NCBI RefSeq assembly: GCF_000429485.1
Contig: NZ_AUBY01000021.1
Coordinates: forward strand, 1 to 64,000
Source: Aliagarivorans marinus DSM 23064
Lineage (GTDB): Bacteria > Pseudomonadota > Gammaproteobacteria > Enterobacterales > Celerinatantimonadaceae
Length of the DNA: 64,000 bases
Direction: 5' to 3'
Shown: piece by piece, positions 1-9,337 of the stretch
Layout: each line of letters begins with the position of its first letter
Numbering within the stretch: position 1 is the stretch's first letter
Program-made: the position numbers and the translations under genes
Notes under the pieces: model-generated
What the model saw: the letters and a program-made list of their open reading frames with translations, nothing else
The model's database searches: none
Told to the model about the DNA's origin: nothing

Positions 1-218
1 CTCAGCTTTGGCGGAACCTTTACAATCAAGTGTACGTGGTCACTTTGGACGCTGAGCTCGACGACCTCACATCCCAACTGAGCACAGTAAACTTGAATAC
101 ACCGATAGACTTCTTTCCCTACATTATTTCTCAATATCCTAAATCGGTACTTGGGCGTCCAAACTATGTGATATTGACACCGCCAAAATACGTGTGATGC
201 TTGCTTGTATCTGCTCAT
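1..218 (-). CDS. tnpA: IS200/IS605-type transposase TnpA, N-terminal part (cut by window edge)
   Basis: The minus strand from the ATG at 218 reads MSRYKQASHVFWRCQYHIVW and continues open to the window edge, about 72 codons. This is the characteristic start of the small Y1 HUH single-strand transposase of IS200 elements. The HUH metal-binding motif is visible as DHVHLIV near residue 60; the catalytic tyrosine would lie outside the window. The family excises and inserts single-stranded DNA using subterminal hairpins, and such a hairpin lies at 301-324. Whether the element is complete cannot be judged. Confidence 0.88.
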   Translation of the reverse strand, partial: MSRYKQASHVFWRCQYHIVWTPKYRFRILRNNVGKEVYRCIQVYCAQLGCEVVELSVQSDHVHLIVKVPPKL

Positions 219-300
219 GTTATTTGTCCTTTTGACTTCGCTAAAAATCAAAGGCGCATTTAGCATGAGCGGGTCTTCAGGCAAAGCCTCACCGGATAAT

Positions 301-324
301 AACCACCTACTGAAGTAGGTGGTT
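301..324. repeat. Subterminal hairpin of the IS200-type element
   Basis: Perfect 11-bp inverted repeat with a 2-base loop (AACCACCTACT / AGTAGGTGGTT), about 80 bp upstream of the tnpA start. IS200/IS605 elements carry such imperfectly terminal hairpins as transposase recognition sites. The exact element border cannot be fixed without an empty site, but it should lie close to 326. Confidence 0.7.
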
Positions 325-340
325 TAGGGCCGAAAACGAA

Positions 341-362
341 AAAGGCCGCAGCTGCGGCCTTT
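341..362 (-). terminator. Rho-independent terminator of the hemolysin-III gene
   Basis: GC-rich palindrome AAAGGCCGCAGC/GCTGCGGCCTTT followed on the minus strand by a T run, 26 bp after the stop of the minus-strand gene ending at 389. Confidence 0.8.
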
Positions 363-388
363 GTTGTATCTAGACGATAGCGAAATGC

Positions 389-1039
389 TTAGGCGGCAGC
401 GCCCGGAATGACAAACAGCGCCACCGACAGGCATTGCAACACCGCGCCCGCCAGTACAAACACATGCCAGATGGCATGGCTATAGGCTCGCCCCTTGGCG
501 GCGTAGAACAGCGCACCGATGCTGTAGCAAACACCGCCTAACACCAGCAGGCTAAAGCCACCCGCTGGCAGCGCTTTATAAAGCTGCGGCACCATCAATA
601 CCGACGCCCAGCCCATCCCTAAGTAGGTGAGCAATGACAGGCGCTTGAAGCGGTGGACAAACAAGATCTTAAATATCACCCCCACCAGCGCCAAGGCCCA
701 AATAAACACCAGCATCAAGCTGCTGAGGCCACCTTCCAGGCTAATCGATAAGAACGGGGTATAGCTGCCTGCAATTAGCAAATAGATGGCGCAATGATCG
801 ACGCGCTTAAGTACCGCTTTAGTCGGTATGTGGTAGATAGCGTGATACAGGGTGGATGCAATAAACATCAGAATGAGTGTGGCCCCATACACACTGATAG
901 CAGCAATGCCGGCGCCGCTGAGTACTGGAATCCCCTTCACCAGCATCAGCACCAATGCCACAATCGCGGCGGCGATGCCCAATCCATGGGTCACGCTATT
1001 GGCGATCTCCTCGCCAAGAGAATAGTGTTTGTCGGACAT
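389..1039 (-). CDS. trhA: Hemolysin-III / PAQR family membrane protein (TrhA-like)
   Basis: 216 aa with about seven hydrophobic segments and family hallmarks: an N-terminal EEIANSVTHGLG motif, STLYHAIYH after the second helix, and HAIWHVFV near the C-terminus, whose histidines are the conserved metal-binding residues of the PAQR/hemolysin-III superfamily. Bacterial members sit in the inner membrane and are linked to membrane energetics and fluidity homeostasis; the name hemolysin is historical. Length is normal. The ATG at 1039 follows GAGGCC. The gene is monocistronic, ends at a strong terminator and is divergent from polB. Confidence 0.85.
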   Translation of the reverse strand: MSDKHYSLGEEIANSVTHGLGIAAAIVALVLMLVKGIPVLSGAGIAAISVYGATLILMFIASTLYHAIYHIPTKAVLKRVDHCAIYLLIAGSYTPFLSISLEGGLSSLMLVFIWALALVGVIFKILFVHRFKRLSLLTYLGMGWASVLMVPQLYKALPAGGFSLLVLGGVCYSIGALFYAAKGRAYSHAIWHVFVLAGAVLQCLSVALFVIPGAAA

Positions 1040-1185
1040 GTCAGAAGGCCTCGTAGCTGAACGCTAAGCCTAGCAGCTCGCTTGGCCATGGACAACAGTT
1101 CAGCGTACACTTGTAAGCTTAAAATGAAATATCCAATTTAGCGGCCATGCTACACTGTCGCCAAGTGTACTCAGCAGTAAGCGCA

Positions 1186-3528
1186 ATGACCGTAAGCCCG
1201 CCGAATCAAGGCTTTATCCTCTCAGCCAGTAGCTTTGACCAGCAAGGACAGAGCCTGATTCAATTGTGGCTGGCCACCGATGCCGGCCCGGTAAAGCTCG
1301 AGGTCAGTGGCGAGCAAGCCGTGTTCTTTATCGAACAATCTCAGCTAGATAGGGCCCAGCAGCTACTCGGCGATCTACTGGCGCGCAGTGCTAACTTGCC
1401 ACTTAAAGACTTTCAGCAGCAGCCTCTAGCAGCGCTGTATTTTCACTCCTTAGCCGCCCACAAAGCGGCCCAGCTTAGCCTGCAGCAAGCCGGGATCACC
1501 TGCCTTGAAGGCGATGTAAAGCTGCATGAACGCTTTCTCTATGAACGTTTTTGTTATGGCAGCCTGCTGTTTCAGGGCCAACAGCGTCAACAACGTGGTT
1601 ACACCCAGATCAACCAGGCCAAAGTCAAAGCCGGTGACTATCAACCTCAGCTACGGGCGCTGTCGCTGGATTTAGAGTGCAGCCGCCACGGCGAGCTCTA
1701 CTCGGCCGGACTGCATGGGCGGGGCATTGCCAAGGTGGTGATGATCGGTCAGCCGCAGCCGAGTGAGTGCGAGATCCGCTGGGTCAGTGATGAGCGTCGG
1801 TTGCTACTGGCGCTGTGTGAAGAGGTCCAACGCTTCGATCCCGACCTTATCATCGGCTGGAATGTGCTGAACTTCGATATCCGCCTACTGGCCAAACGGG
1901 CCGAGCGGATGGGTATCGACTTACCGCTAGGCCGCGATGGCAGCAAGCTGCGCTGGCGGGAACGCGAGCAAGGGCAGGGCGGCTTTGCCACCCTCGCCGG
2001 GCGCGTGGTGGTCGACGGTATCGATGCGCTCAAAAATGCCAGCTACCACTTCGACAGCTTCAGCCTAGAGTTCGTCGCCAACCAGCTACTGGGGCGCGGT
2101 AAGCTGGTGGATGATGTGGAGGATCGGCTCGGCGAGATTGAGCACAACTTTAAGCATGACAAGCCTCAGCTGGCCAAGTACAACCTCGAAGACTGCAAGC
2201 TAGTCACCGAGATCTTCGAGCACACCCATCTGCAGCAGTTTCTGGTGTTACGCAGCCAGCTCACCGGGCTGTTATTAGACCGTAACGGTGGCAGCGTAGC
2301 CGCCTTCACCAACCTTTATCTGCCCAAGCTGCATCGCGCCGGTTATATTGCGCCCAACCTACGCGGCGACTTTGTTGCCGATAGCCCCGGCGGCTATGTG
2401 ATGGACTCGCGCCCCGGCCTGTATCGCCATGTGTTGGTGCTCGATTTTAAAAGCCTTTATCCCTCGATTATTCGCACCTTTAAGGTCGACCCGCTGGGAT
2501 TGATCGAGGGATTACTGAAACAGGATGATGCCATTGAAGGCTTCCGTGGTGGCTTTTTTAGTCGCGAGCGACACTTCCTTCCGGGCATTATTGAAACCCT
2601 TTGGAAACAGCGCGATCAGGCAAAGAAAGAACAAGACCAAGCTCGCTCCCATGCCATCAAGATCCTGATGAACAGCTTTTATGGGGTGCTAGGTTCCACC
2701 GGTTGCCGCTTCCACGACCCGCGGCTGGCCAGCTCAATCACCATGCGCGGTCACCAACTGATGCGTGACACCGCCAGCTGGATTGAGCAGCAGGGCTACC
2801 AAGTCATCTACGGCGACACCGACTCTACCTTTGTGTGGCTAGAGGGGGATTTGGATAACCAGCAAGCCCAAGCGATTGGCAGCGAGCTTGCCGTAGGCAT
2901 CAACCACTACTGGCAGCAGCGGATTCAGCAAGAGTTCTCCCTAGAGAGCCAGCTGGAGATCGAGTTTGAAACCCACTTTAGTGACTTTCTGATGCCCACC
3001 ATTCGCGGCAGCGAAACCGGCTCGAAGAAACGCTATGCCGGGCGCACCGCCAAAGGAGAGCTGGTGATCAAAGGCTTGGAAACGGTACGCTCTGACTGGA
3101 CGGCACTGGCCAAGCACTTTCAAACCGTGCTGCTCGAGAAAGTATTCTCCGGCGATGACCCCAGCGAGTTTATCCGTGAGAGTATTCAGCAGCTGCAAGC
3201 AGGCGAGTTGGACGAGCAGCTTATCTACCACAAACGGCTACGCCGCCGCTTGAGTGAGTATCAAAAGAACGTGCCCCCTCAGGTGCGGGCAGCCCGGATC
3301 GCCGATGAGCACAATCGCAAGCTAGGTAAGCCGCTGCAGTATCAACACAAAGGGCGGATTGCCTATCTGATTACGCTAAGCGGCCCGGAACCGCTGGAGT
3401 ATCGCCAGTCGCAAATCGACTATCAACACTATATCGATAAGCAACTCAAGCCGATTGCCGATGCCATCTTGCCATTTATTGGTAAGGACTTTGAGCAGCT
3501 AAGCTCGGCGCAGATTGGCTTGTTCTAG
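1186..3528 (+). CDS. polB: DNA polymerase II (family B)
   Basis: Family-B polymerase of 780 aa; E. coli Pol II has 783. The exonuclease domain shows the Exo-I acidic motif LDLECSRHGELY and Exo-II-type GWNVLNFDIR. The polymerase domain has motif A (DFKSLYPSIIRTF, about residue 420), motif B (KILMNSFYGVLGS) and motif C (YGDTDS, about residue 542). The C-terminus ends in GLF, like the beta-clamp-binding tail of Pol II. Pol II performs replication restart and translesion synthesis in the SOS response. An upstream ATG at 1147 would add 13 residues; 1186 is preferred because the protein then begins close to the conserved GFIL segment. No clear LexA box is seen. Confidence 0.93.
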   Translation: MTVSPPNQGFILSASSFDQQGQSLIQLWLATDAGPVKLEVSGEQAVFFIEQSQLDRAQQLLGDLLARSANLPLKDFQQQPLAALYFHSLAAHKAAQLSLQQAGITCLEGDVKLHERFLYERFCYGSLLFQGQQRQQRGYTQINQAKVKAGDYQPQLRALSLDLECSRHGELYSAGLHGRGIAKVVMIGQPQPSECEIRWVSDERRLLLALCEEVQRFDPDLIIGWNVLNFDIRLLAKRAERMGIDLPLGRDGSKLRWREREQGQGGFATLAGRVVVDGIDALKNASYHFDSFSLEFVANQLLGRGKLVDDVEDRLGEIEHNFKHDKPQLAKYNLEDCKLVTEIFEHTHLQQFLVLRSQLTGLLLDRNGGSVAAFTNLYLPKLHRAGYIAPNLRGDFVADSPGGYVMDSRPGLYRHVLVLDFKSLYPSIIRTFKVDPLGLIEGLLKQDDAIEGFRGGFFSRERHFLPGIIETLWKQRDQAKKEQDQARSHAIKILMNSFYGVLGSTGCRFHDPRLASSITMRGHQLMRDTASWIEQQGYQVIYGDTDSTFVWLEGDLDNQQAQAIGSELAVGINHYWQQRIQQEFSLESQLEIEFETHFSDFLMPTIRGSETGSKKRYAGRTAKGELVIKGLETVRSDWTALAKHFQTVLLEKVFSGDDPSEFIRESIQQLQAGELDEQLIYHKRLRRRLSEYQKNVPPQVRAARIADEHNRKLGKPLQYQHKGRIAYLITLSGPEPLEYRQSQIDYQHYIDKQLKPIADAILPFIGKDFEQLSSAQIGLF

Positions 3529-3539
3529 CGCCATTAAAA

Positions 3540-3557
3540 AAGGGCCCGAAGGCCCTT
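3540..3557 (-). terminator. Terminator downstream of glgX
   Basis: 7-bp stem AAGGGCC/GGCCCTT with a CGAA loop, followed on the minus strand by a T run, 20 bp after the glgX stop. It lies between the convergent ends of polB and glgX and may also slow polB transcription. Confidence 0.8.
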
Positions 3558-3576
3558 GTTGGCAGCTCACAAACAC

Positions 3577-5658
3577 TTAGGATTGGTAGCGGCGCTCTAT
3601 CTGTGGATTGGCCACGTAGATCTGCACCGAGCGCGGTGCAAGGGTGATCTGCGCGTCCTCCAGACACGGCGCATTGGCAAAGTCGTGGATATCTTCCGGT
3701 GGCTTAGCGGCGGTATCCACCAGCTTAAACCAGTGACCATCGATCTTCGGTACCTCAAACTCCAGCGCTTCCCAGAAGGCATTGAACACCACATACATCC
3801 GATCGTTGCTGTAGGGGTCGAGATAGGTGAGAGCGATGCTGTGGCTATGCTCCGACCAATCCGGATCGCCCGGTTTCACGCCGTGCCATTCGATATTGGC
3901 GTCGTGCACCACCTCCGACAGGCTGGTGTGGATCTTCTCTTCCAGCACGTCGTCGAAGCGACGCAGCTTGATAAGTTCGCGAACAAATCGCAGCAAATCG
4001 CCGTTTTTCTCCACCAAGCTCCAATCAAACCAACTTAGTTCGTTGTCTTGGCAGTAGGCATTGTTGTTGCCTTTTTGGGTGCGTTTCACCTCATCGCCCA
4101 TGGTAATCATTGGGGTACCCAGTGAGGTGAGCAGGGTGGTGAAGAAGTTCTTCATCTGCTGCTCACGCAACTGTACGATGCGGGTGTCTAAGGTTGGCCC
4201 CTCGGCGCCATGGTTGTAGGAGAGGTTGTGATTATCGCCGTCGCGATTGTTCTCGCCGTTGTCCAGATTGTGCTTGTCGTTGTAGCTCACCAAGTCGTTC
4301 ATGGTGAAGCCATCATGGGCAGTAATCAGGTTGATCGAGCGGTGTGGTGAGTGGTGCTGCTTGTAATAGATATCCGGGCTGCCCAGCAGACGAGAGGCGA
4401 AGTTACCGACCACGCCATTATCGCCACGGAAGAAGGCACGAACATCGTCGCGGAAGCGGCCATTCCACTCGTTCCAACGATCGCCGACAAACTGACCGAC
4501 CTGATAGAGGCCGGTGGCATCCCAGGCCTCAGCGATGATCTTGGTGCCAGCGATTGCCGGATCGGAATCGATGGACCATAACAGCGGCGGCTCCTGCATC
4601 ACATTGCCCTTGGAGTCGCGGCTAAGCACCGAGGCTAAATCAAAGCGGAAGCCGTCTACGTGCATATCGTTCACCCAGAAGCGCAACGCATCACGGATCA
4701 TCCGGCGCATAATCGAGTGGTTGGTGTTACAGGTGTTACCACAGCCAGAATAGTTGCTGTACCAGCTACGTTCACTCTCGAGGATGTAGTAGGTATCGTT
4801 CTGTAGCCCCTTCATGCCCAAGGTTGGGCCGGTATGGCCGCCTTCTGCTGTGTGGTTAAACACCACATCAAGGATCACCTCAATACCCGCTTTGTGTAGC
4901 TCACGCACCATCTCGCGGAACTCGTCGAACGCACCGGTCACGCTCTTATCAGAGCTGTAGGCAACGTGCGGCGCAAAAAAACCAATCGGACTATAGCCCC
5001 AGTAGTTTGGGCGACCCGATGGCGCATCTTGCACGTCAAACTGCTGTACCGGCATCAGCTCAACGGCGGTTACGCCTAACTCTTGTAGATAAGGGATTTT
5101 TTCGATTACCCCAGCGTAGGTGCCGCGCTTACTCGGTGCTACCCCTGAGTTGGGGTGCTTGGTAAAGCCCGCTACGTGCATCTCATAGATAACCGTATCT
5201 TGCAGCGAACGTTTAATGGGGCGAGTGCCTTGCCAGTCAAAACCACGTAAGTCGACAACCGCCGATTTCAGGCATTGGTCCTGATTATCATGGCCATGAC
5301 GCGCGGCAATTTGGCGCATGTAGTTATCCGGGGTGTGGATCATATGCGCATAGGGGTCGATCAGGATCTTGCTTGGGTCGAAGCGCAAGCCTCTCTCTGG
5401 CGCCCATGGGCCGTCGACGCGGAAGCCATAGAGCGCTCCCGGGTGCAGGTCCTCGATAAAGATGTGCCAATAGTGGTCAGTACGGTTGGCTACAGGACAT
5501 AGCGGAAACTCAGCCGAAGGTCGTTTTGAGTTGATTTCGTCGAACAGCACCAAGGTTACCGACGTGGCGCTTTTCGAGTAGAGGCTGAAGTTAACACCGC
5601 TACCTTGATAAGAAGCTCCTAAAGGAAAGGAGCTACCAGATTGCGTTGTAAAGGTCAT
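3577..5658 (-). CDS. glgX: Glycogen debranching enzyme GlgX (isoamylase type)
   Basis: 693 aa, the usual size of GlgX. An N-terminal CBM48-like domain (FPLGASYQGSGVNFSLYS) precedes a GH13 barrel with region I DVVFNHTAEG, region II DGFRFDLASVL (nucleophile Asp about residue 339), region III IIAEAWD (acid Glu about 375) and region IV TAHDGFTMNDLVSYNDKHN. GlgX hydrolyses alpha-1,6 branch points of limit dextrins left by glycogen phosphorylase. No other glg genes lie beside it. The ATG at 5658 follows a weak AAGCAG. Confidence 0.92.
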   Translation of the reverse strand: MTFTTQSGSSFPLGASYQGSGVNFSLYSKSATSVTLVLFDEINSKRPSAEFPLCPVANRTDHYWHIFIEDLHPGALYGFRVDGPWAPERGLRFDPSKILIDPYAHMIHTPDNYMRQIAARHGHDNQDQCLKSAVVDLRGFDWQGTRPIKRSLQDTVIYEMHVAGFTKHPNSGVAPSKRGTYAGVIEKIPYLQELGVTAVELMPVQQFDVQDAPSGRPNYWGYSPIGFFAPHVAYSSDKSVTGAFDEFREMVRELHKAGIEVILDVVFNHTAEGGHTGPTLGMKGLQNDTYYILESERSWYSNYSGCGNTCNTNHSIMRRMIRDALRFWVNDMHVDGFRFDLASVLSRDSKGNVMQEPPLLWSIDSDPAIAGTKIIAEAWDATGLYQVGQFVGDRWNEWNGRFRDDVRAFFRGDNGVVGNFASRLLGSPDIYYKQHHSPHRSINLITAHDGFTMNDLVSYNDKHNLDNGENNRDGDNHNLSYNHGAEGPTLDTRIVQLREQQMKNFFTTLLTSLGTPMITMGDEVKRTQKGNNNAYCQDNELSWFDWSLVEKNGDLLRFVRELIKLRRFDDVLEEKIHTSLSEVVHDANIEWHGVKPGDPDWSEHSHSIALTYLDPYSNDRMYVVFNAFWEALEFEVPKIDGHWFKLVDTAAKPPEDIHDFANAPCLEDAQITLAPRSVQIYVANPQIERRYQS

Positions 5659-5794
5659 ATTCTGCTTATTGTTGGATTAACCAGACGCCCCTTTCCCGTG
5701 GGCGCCATAACCGAGTTATGAGTGTAACAGCATCCACCACAGTGATAGCAGAAATATGACGAAAATCGCAGCTAAGTGACTGTTAACAAGAAAC

Positions 5795-5977
5795 TTAAAA
5801 GCGAGCGGAGACAACATGACTACGTGCCGAAGCGCTGCGTTTGCGGCGCACTCCCATACAGCCGGTTTGATTCAACAGTGGCAGCTCATCGGGTAATACG
5901 ATGCTCAATAGTTGATCGAATTTGGCTTTATCGGCGATGACGTTGGCGACGGTGTGACTTTGTTTGTTGCGGAACAT
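5795..5977 (-). CDS. Small hypothetical protein (60 aa)
   Basis: Short ORF beginning MFRNKQSHTVANVIADK, with a basic tail containing RRKRSASARSH; no signal peptide or membrane segment. I do not recognise it. An AGGAG lies 7 nt upstream of the ATG on the minus strand, at ideal spacing, but is buried in a perfect hairpin (separate entry). It sits alone between glgX and an acyltransferase gene on the same strand. The RBS and hairpin support a real, regulated gene; the lack of a known family keeps confidence moderate. Confidence 0.5.
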   Translation of the reverse strand: MFRNKQSHTVANVIADKAKFDQLLSIVLPDELPLLNQTGCMGVRRKRSASARSHVVSARF

Positions 5978-5983
5978 GCTGTA

Positions 5984-6009
5984 ACTCCTAAAAATACCTA
6001 TTTAGGAGT
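5984..6009 (-). promoter_or_regulatory. Hairpin enclosing the Shine-Dalgarno of the 60-aa ORF
   Basis: Perfect 9-bp inverted repeat ACTCCTAAA/TTTAGGAGT with an 8-nt loop. On the transcribed minus strand the 3' arm contains the AGGAG that lies 7 nt before the ATG at 5977, so folding would hide the ribosome-binding site. It could act as a translational switch, a protein-binding stem or a DNA operator; sequence alone cannot decide. Confidence 0.55.
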
Positions 6010-6056
6010 AAGCAAGGCCAATGCCAGACCAAATGGTAAAACTTAAATCACTGTTA

Positions 6057-7172
6057 TTAAACGACTTTATCTTTATACAGCACGGGGTTGGCGTACATCG
6101 CGAGTAATTGCTCTACTGCCTCTGCACTAAGAGTGCTCGCCTTTGCCTCAAAATAGCGCTGAGCATGATCGACATCGCGAGGGCTCAGCGAAGCCTGCTC
6201 GCTGCGACCTGCCGCCACCCAGTTGGTCGGCATCAGCTGGTAGTTACCGATGATCGCCCGGTCTAGCTCTTCTGCCACTTGCTTGGCCGAGTGATATTCG
6301 CCCTGCAACGCCGGGGAGAAGTGCAGATGAACCCGCCCTTTATGGCCAGTAATGCCACGCGAGATACTCAGGATATCCTCGTGTTCTTGCTTGGCGTAAT
6401 GGCCTTGCTGCTGGGCAACCAGCTCATTAGCCTTGGCTTCATCGCAGGGGTCAAACTCGTAGGAAATCGATACCGGCACGATGTTTAGCTGCTTGATGAA
6501 CTCGCTAAAGGGCTGAGACTTGGACCTGTTCAGACTCAACATGGAGATAAGTGCCGCGTTGGTCAGATCCACCCCATCCTTAGCCCGCCCCTCACGCTGG
6601 GCAATCCAGATATGGTCGCCCAACTCAGTGATCGCATGATGGATATAGGCCGAGAGCTCGCGAGAGTTTTTCAGCTTGTCGCGTTTAGTCGATGCGCTGC
6701 GCTTGACGATAAAGCTACGATTCAAGCGCATCAAATCTGACACCCAAGGCTTGGTGAGCAGGTTGTCGCCAATCGCGATCTGCACTGTATCTTGCCCGCT
6801 GTGATGCAGAATATAGCTAACAAAAGCGGGATCGAGAGCGATGTCCCGGTGGTTGGAGATAAACAAATGAGGCTGGCTAAGATCGAGGGAATCCAAACCA
6901 CTGGAGCTGAGTTCTGAGGTGGTGGTCTTGATCATGTGGTCCATGTAAGACTCTACCTCGAGCTGAAACTGGTAGACGGAATCGACGTTGCGCAGACGCC
7001 AGCGCAGGTAGGCTTTCAAACCGATGGCCAACAGCGACTTGCGCCAACCGCTTAGCTTGGGATAGCGAAAGCCGATCAGGGTATGAAGAAGTTCTGGTGT
7101 GTTCACCAGACGCTCTAGCGTGGGTTTTACCTCAGCATCTTGATACGGCCGGATACTGGAAAAATCTGACAT
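6057..7172 (-). CDS. PlsC-like 1-acyl-glycerol-phosphate acyltransferase family protein
   Basis: 371 aa. The acyltransferase HX4D motif is visible as NHRDIALD, with downstream NRSFIVKRS, an EGR motif (AQREGRAKDG) and a family-typical IVPVSISYEFDPCD strand. Such enzymes transfer acyl chains to lysophospholipid-like acceptors at the inner membrane; the substrate is not predictable. The start is taken at 7172 because AGAGGGA lies just upstream; an earlier ATG at 7190 would add MKKRDD. The protein is longer than PlsC (about 245 aa), so it belongs to the larger, poorly characterised branch. Confidence 0.8.
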   Translation of the reverse strand: MSDFSSIRPYQDAEVKPTLERLVNTPELLHTLIGFRYPKLSGWRKSLLAIGLKAYLRWRLRNVDSVYQFQLEVESYMDHMIKTTTSELSSSGLDSLDLSQPHLFISNHRDIALDPAFVSYILHHSGQDTVQIAIGDNLLTKPWVSDLMRLNRSFIVKRSASTKRDKLKNSRELSAYIHHAITELGDHIWIAQREGRAKDGVDLTNAALISMLSLNRSKSQPFSEFIKQLNIVPVSISYEFDPCDEAKANELVAQQQGHYAKQEHEDILSISRGITGHKGRVHLHFSPALQGEYHSAKQVAEELDRAIIGNYQLMPTNWVAAGRSEQASLSPRDVDHAQRYFEAKASTLSAEAVEQLLAMYANPVLYKDKVV

Positions 7173-7276
7173 GTCATCCCTCTTCTTCAATCTGAGCGCA
7201 ATTTAGCCCATGGCCACAGTAATCTCAATCGCTTTAGGGTTTTTCGGCAACTGTTAAGACCTGTTATGCTAGCGCC

Positions 7277-8677
7277 TTGTGTGACAAGCCAAACAGCCCA
7301 CTAGACGACTCTACAACCAAATTAATGCAACATCACCAGCAGATAACCGCAGCGCCCATCGCGCAGTTGATCATCAGTAAATCGGCCCCCATGCTGGTGG
7401 GAGTCTTCGCGATCCTGCTGTTTAATCTGGTGGACAGCTACTTTATCGCCAAGCTCGGTACCGAAGCCTTGGCCGCCCTCAGCTTTACTCTGCCAGTCAG
7501 CTTTTTGTTTACCAGCCTGGCCACCGGCATTGGCAATGGCTTGGCAGCGAATCTAGGCCGCTTGCTGGGCGCTCGCCAGCAACACGTCGCCAGCCAACTG
7601 ACTCGCCATAGCCTGCTGTTTAGTGTGCTGGTGTGCGTTGGGCTATCGGCATTGGGCACCGCGTTGATCCACCCAATGTTTCTCTATCTTGGAGCAGAGC
7701 TGAGCGTCATCAGTTACATCGAGCGCTATATGACCATCTGGTATTGGGCGATCCCGATGCTGGTGTGCGCAATGGTCGCGAGCGCGGCGCTGCGCGCCAG
7801 CGGTGATAGCTGGCGCCCATGCCTGCTGATGCTGATCGCCGGCGGCGTGAACGGTGTACTCGACCCGATTCTGATTTTTGGTGTAGGCCCAATCCCGGCA
7901 ATGGGCATAGAAGGCGCCGCTATTGCCAGCGCCATTGCCTGGCTACTCACCTTTGTTGCCTCAATCTATCTGTTGCAGAATAAAAGCGCGCTGCTCAGCG
8001 CTGGCGGCAGGGCCGTGTTTTCCGGCATTCGCACGTCATGGCGCTCGCTATTAAGCATTGCCGCGCCTGCAACCCTTTCCCAGCTGTTTGCCCCACTGGC
8101 GAACACGCTGGCATTGGCCATGCTCGCCAAGCTCGGCACCGCCACCGTGGCCGCCTATGGACTGGCGACGCGGATCGAAGCCTTATTGCTGATCGGCATT
8201 ATGGCCTTGAACTCGGTCGTCCCAATGTTGGTGGGGCAGAACATTGGAGCTGGGCAGCCACAAAGGGCGCGCGAGGTGGTCCATAAGGTGATCCGGATGG
8301 GTTTGCTATGGCAGCTGCTACTGGCTTGCCTGATCTACCCGATAGCCCCGATGCTTAGCCGTTGGATTAGTAGTGACCCACTGGTGATGGAACTCACCAG
8401 CTTTTACCTGCGCTTACTGCCTTTCTGCTACCCGATGATTGCCTTGGTGCTAATTCTGGTACAAGCGCTCAACGCCATGGCCAAGCCCATCTACGCCATG
8501 CTGTTAAATGCCGCGCGTTTGCTGCTGATCTTTGTGCCTGCGATCTACCTAAGCGTCGATAGCTTTAACCCCAAGCTGGTATTTGTCGCGATGACCGCGG
8601 CCCATACCTTGGCTGGGTTGCTAAGTGGTTTGCTACTGGTATTGATGATGAAGAAGCAGCGTTGGTGGGCGCTTTAA
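7277..8677 (+). CDS. MATE family efflux transporter
   Basis: About 466 aa with 12 hydrophobic segments in two halves. Diagnostic features are APMLVGVFAILLFNLVDSYFIAKLGTEALAALSF at the start and the second-half repeat APATLSQLFAPLANTLALAMLAKLG. MATE proteins export cationic drugs in exchange for Na+ or H+. The listed start is a TTG at 7277; an ATG at 7325 (MQHHQQ) is an alternative and neither has a strong RBS. The stop lies next to the terminator of a minus-strand CsrB-type RNA. Confidence 0.85.
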   Translation: MCDKPNSPLDDSTTKLMQHHQQITAAPIAQLIISKSAPMLVGVFAILLFNLVDSYFIAKLGTEALAALSFTLPVSFLFTSLATGIGNGLAANLGRLLGARQQHVASQLTRHSLLFSVLVCVGLSALGTALIHPMFLYLGAELSVISYIERYMTIWYWAIPMLVCAMVASAALRASGDSWRPCLLMLIAGGVNGVLDPILIFGVGPIPAMGIEGAAIASAIAWLLTFVASIYLLQNKSALLSAGGRAVFSGIRTSWRSLLSIAAPATLSQLFAPLANTLALAMLAKLGTATVAAYGLATRIEALLLIGIMALNSVVPMLVGQNIGAGQPQRAREVVHKVIRMGLLWQLLLACLIYPIAPMLSRWISSDPLVMELTSFYLRLLPFCYPMIALVLILVQALNAMAKPIYAMLLNAARLLLIFVPAIYLSVDSFNPKLVFVAMTAAHTLAGLLSGLLLVLMMKKQRWWAL

Positions 8678-8686
8678 GCGCCGCGC

Positions 8687-9023
8687 AAAAAGAAAGAGGC
8701 AGCACCTAAGTGCTGCCTCTTGATGAGTTATATGCTCGCTCCAAAGCCTACGTGCTCCTTGCTTCCTTCAACTCTGGTTATCCTAACCTTCCTGTTCCCG
8801 AGTCCTTCGAGGCTTCCTTTTAGCTATCCTAGCTAAGCAGAGTTCCTTACTGCCGCTCATCTCCTTCCTGGAGGGGTCCCTTCTTCACAAGTGAAGTGTT
8901 CCTAATCCTTGTCACATTCCTGTTTGCCGACATCCTTGCTGGCAGATTCTTCGCTCATCCCGAGCTCTATTCCATTGTTGTGTTTGCACTGTGTGTTACC
9001 GCAGTGACTTCCGTCCCTTTATG
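8687..9023 (-). ncRNA. csrB: CsrB-family regulatory RNA, copy 1
   Basis: A stretch without protein-coding ORFs whose minus strand contains about 21 GGA motifs, many as AGGA or AAGGA in loops of short hairpins. It ends in a strong terminator at 8695-8720 (AGAGGCAGCAC, loop, complement, then a T-rich tail). This is the defining architecture of CsrB/RsmY-type RNAs, which sequester CsrA. A minus-strand -10 (TAGAAT, 9030-9035) places the start near 9023, giving about 335 nt. A UvrY/GacA-like palindrome lies about 167 bp upstream. This copy is the most diverged of the three. Ends are inferred. Confidence 0.85.
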
Positions 9024-9181
9024 TTGCTAATTCTACGAAAGACCCGAGATTAAACTAGTGGGCCAGAAACCAGTGAAAGATATAGCGAATAAATTTTTGG
9101 TAAAGAGATAACCTAACGCGTTGTTTTATATAGGTTTACCACCAAGCGGGTAGAATCATTAAACGCCATTTCTCACAACCT

Positions 9182-9199
9182 TGTAGGAAATATCTTACA
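9182..9199 (-). promoter_or_regulatory. UvrY/GacA-type operator upstream of csrB copy 1
   Basis: Minus strand TGTAAGATATTTCCTACA matches the TGTAAG-N6-CTTACA box of GacA/UvrY/VarA response regulators with one base off in the distal half. Its centre is about 167 bp from the inferred start, like the boxes of the other two copies. Confidence 0.72.
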
Positions 9200-9337
9200 G
9201 GTCGATCGGTCTTTTACAGTTTTTAGCTTCAAGATAGATCTAAAGATTGGGATTTAATGCTGCTTAAGCGTAAATATTCAGCAAGTTTATGATTTTGGGT
9301 GTAGGCGGTCGTAATGGGGAGGCGCTTTAGGAAGCAG

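Noticed and set aside
1149..1190. LexA/SOS box before polB
   Set aside because: CTGT and GTAC/CAG pieces occur but the spacing does not fit CTGT-N8-ACAG.
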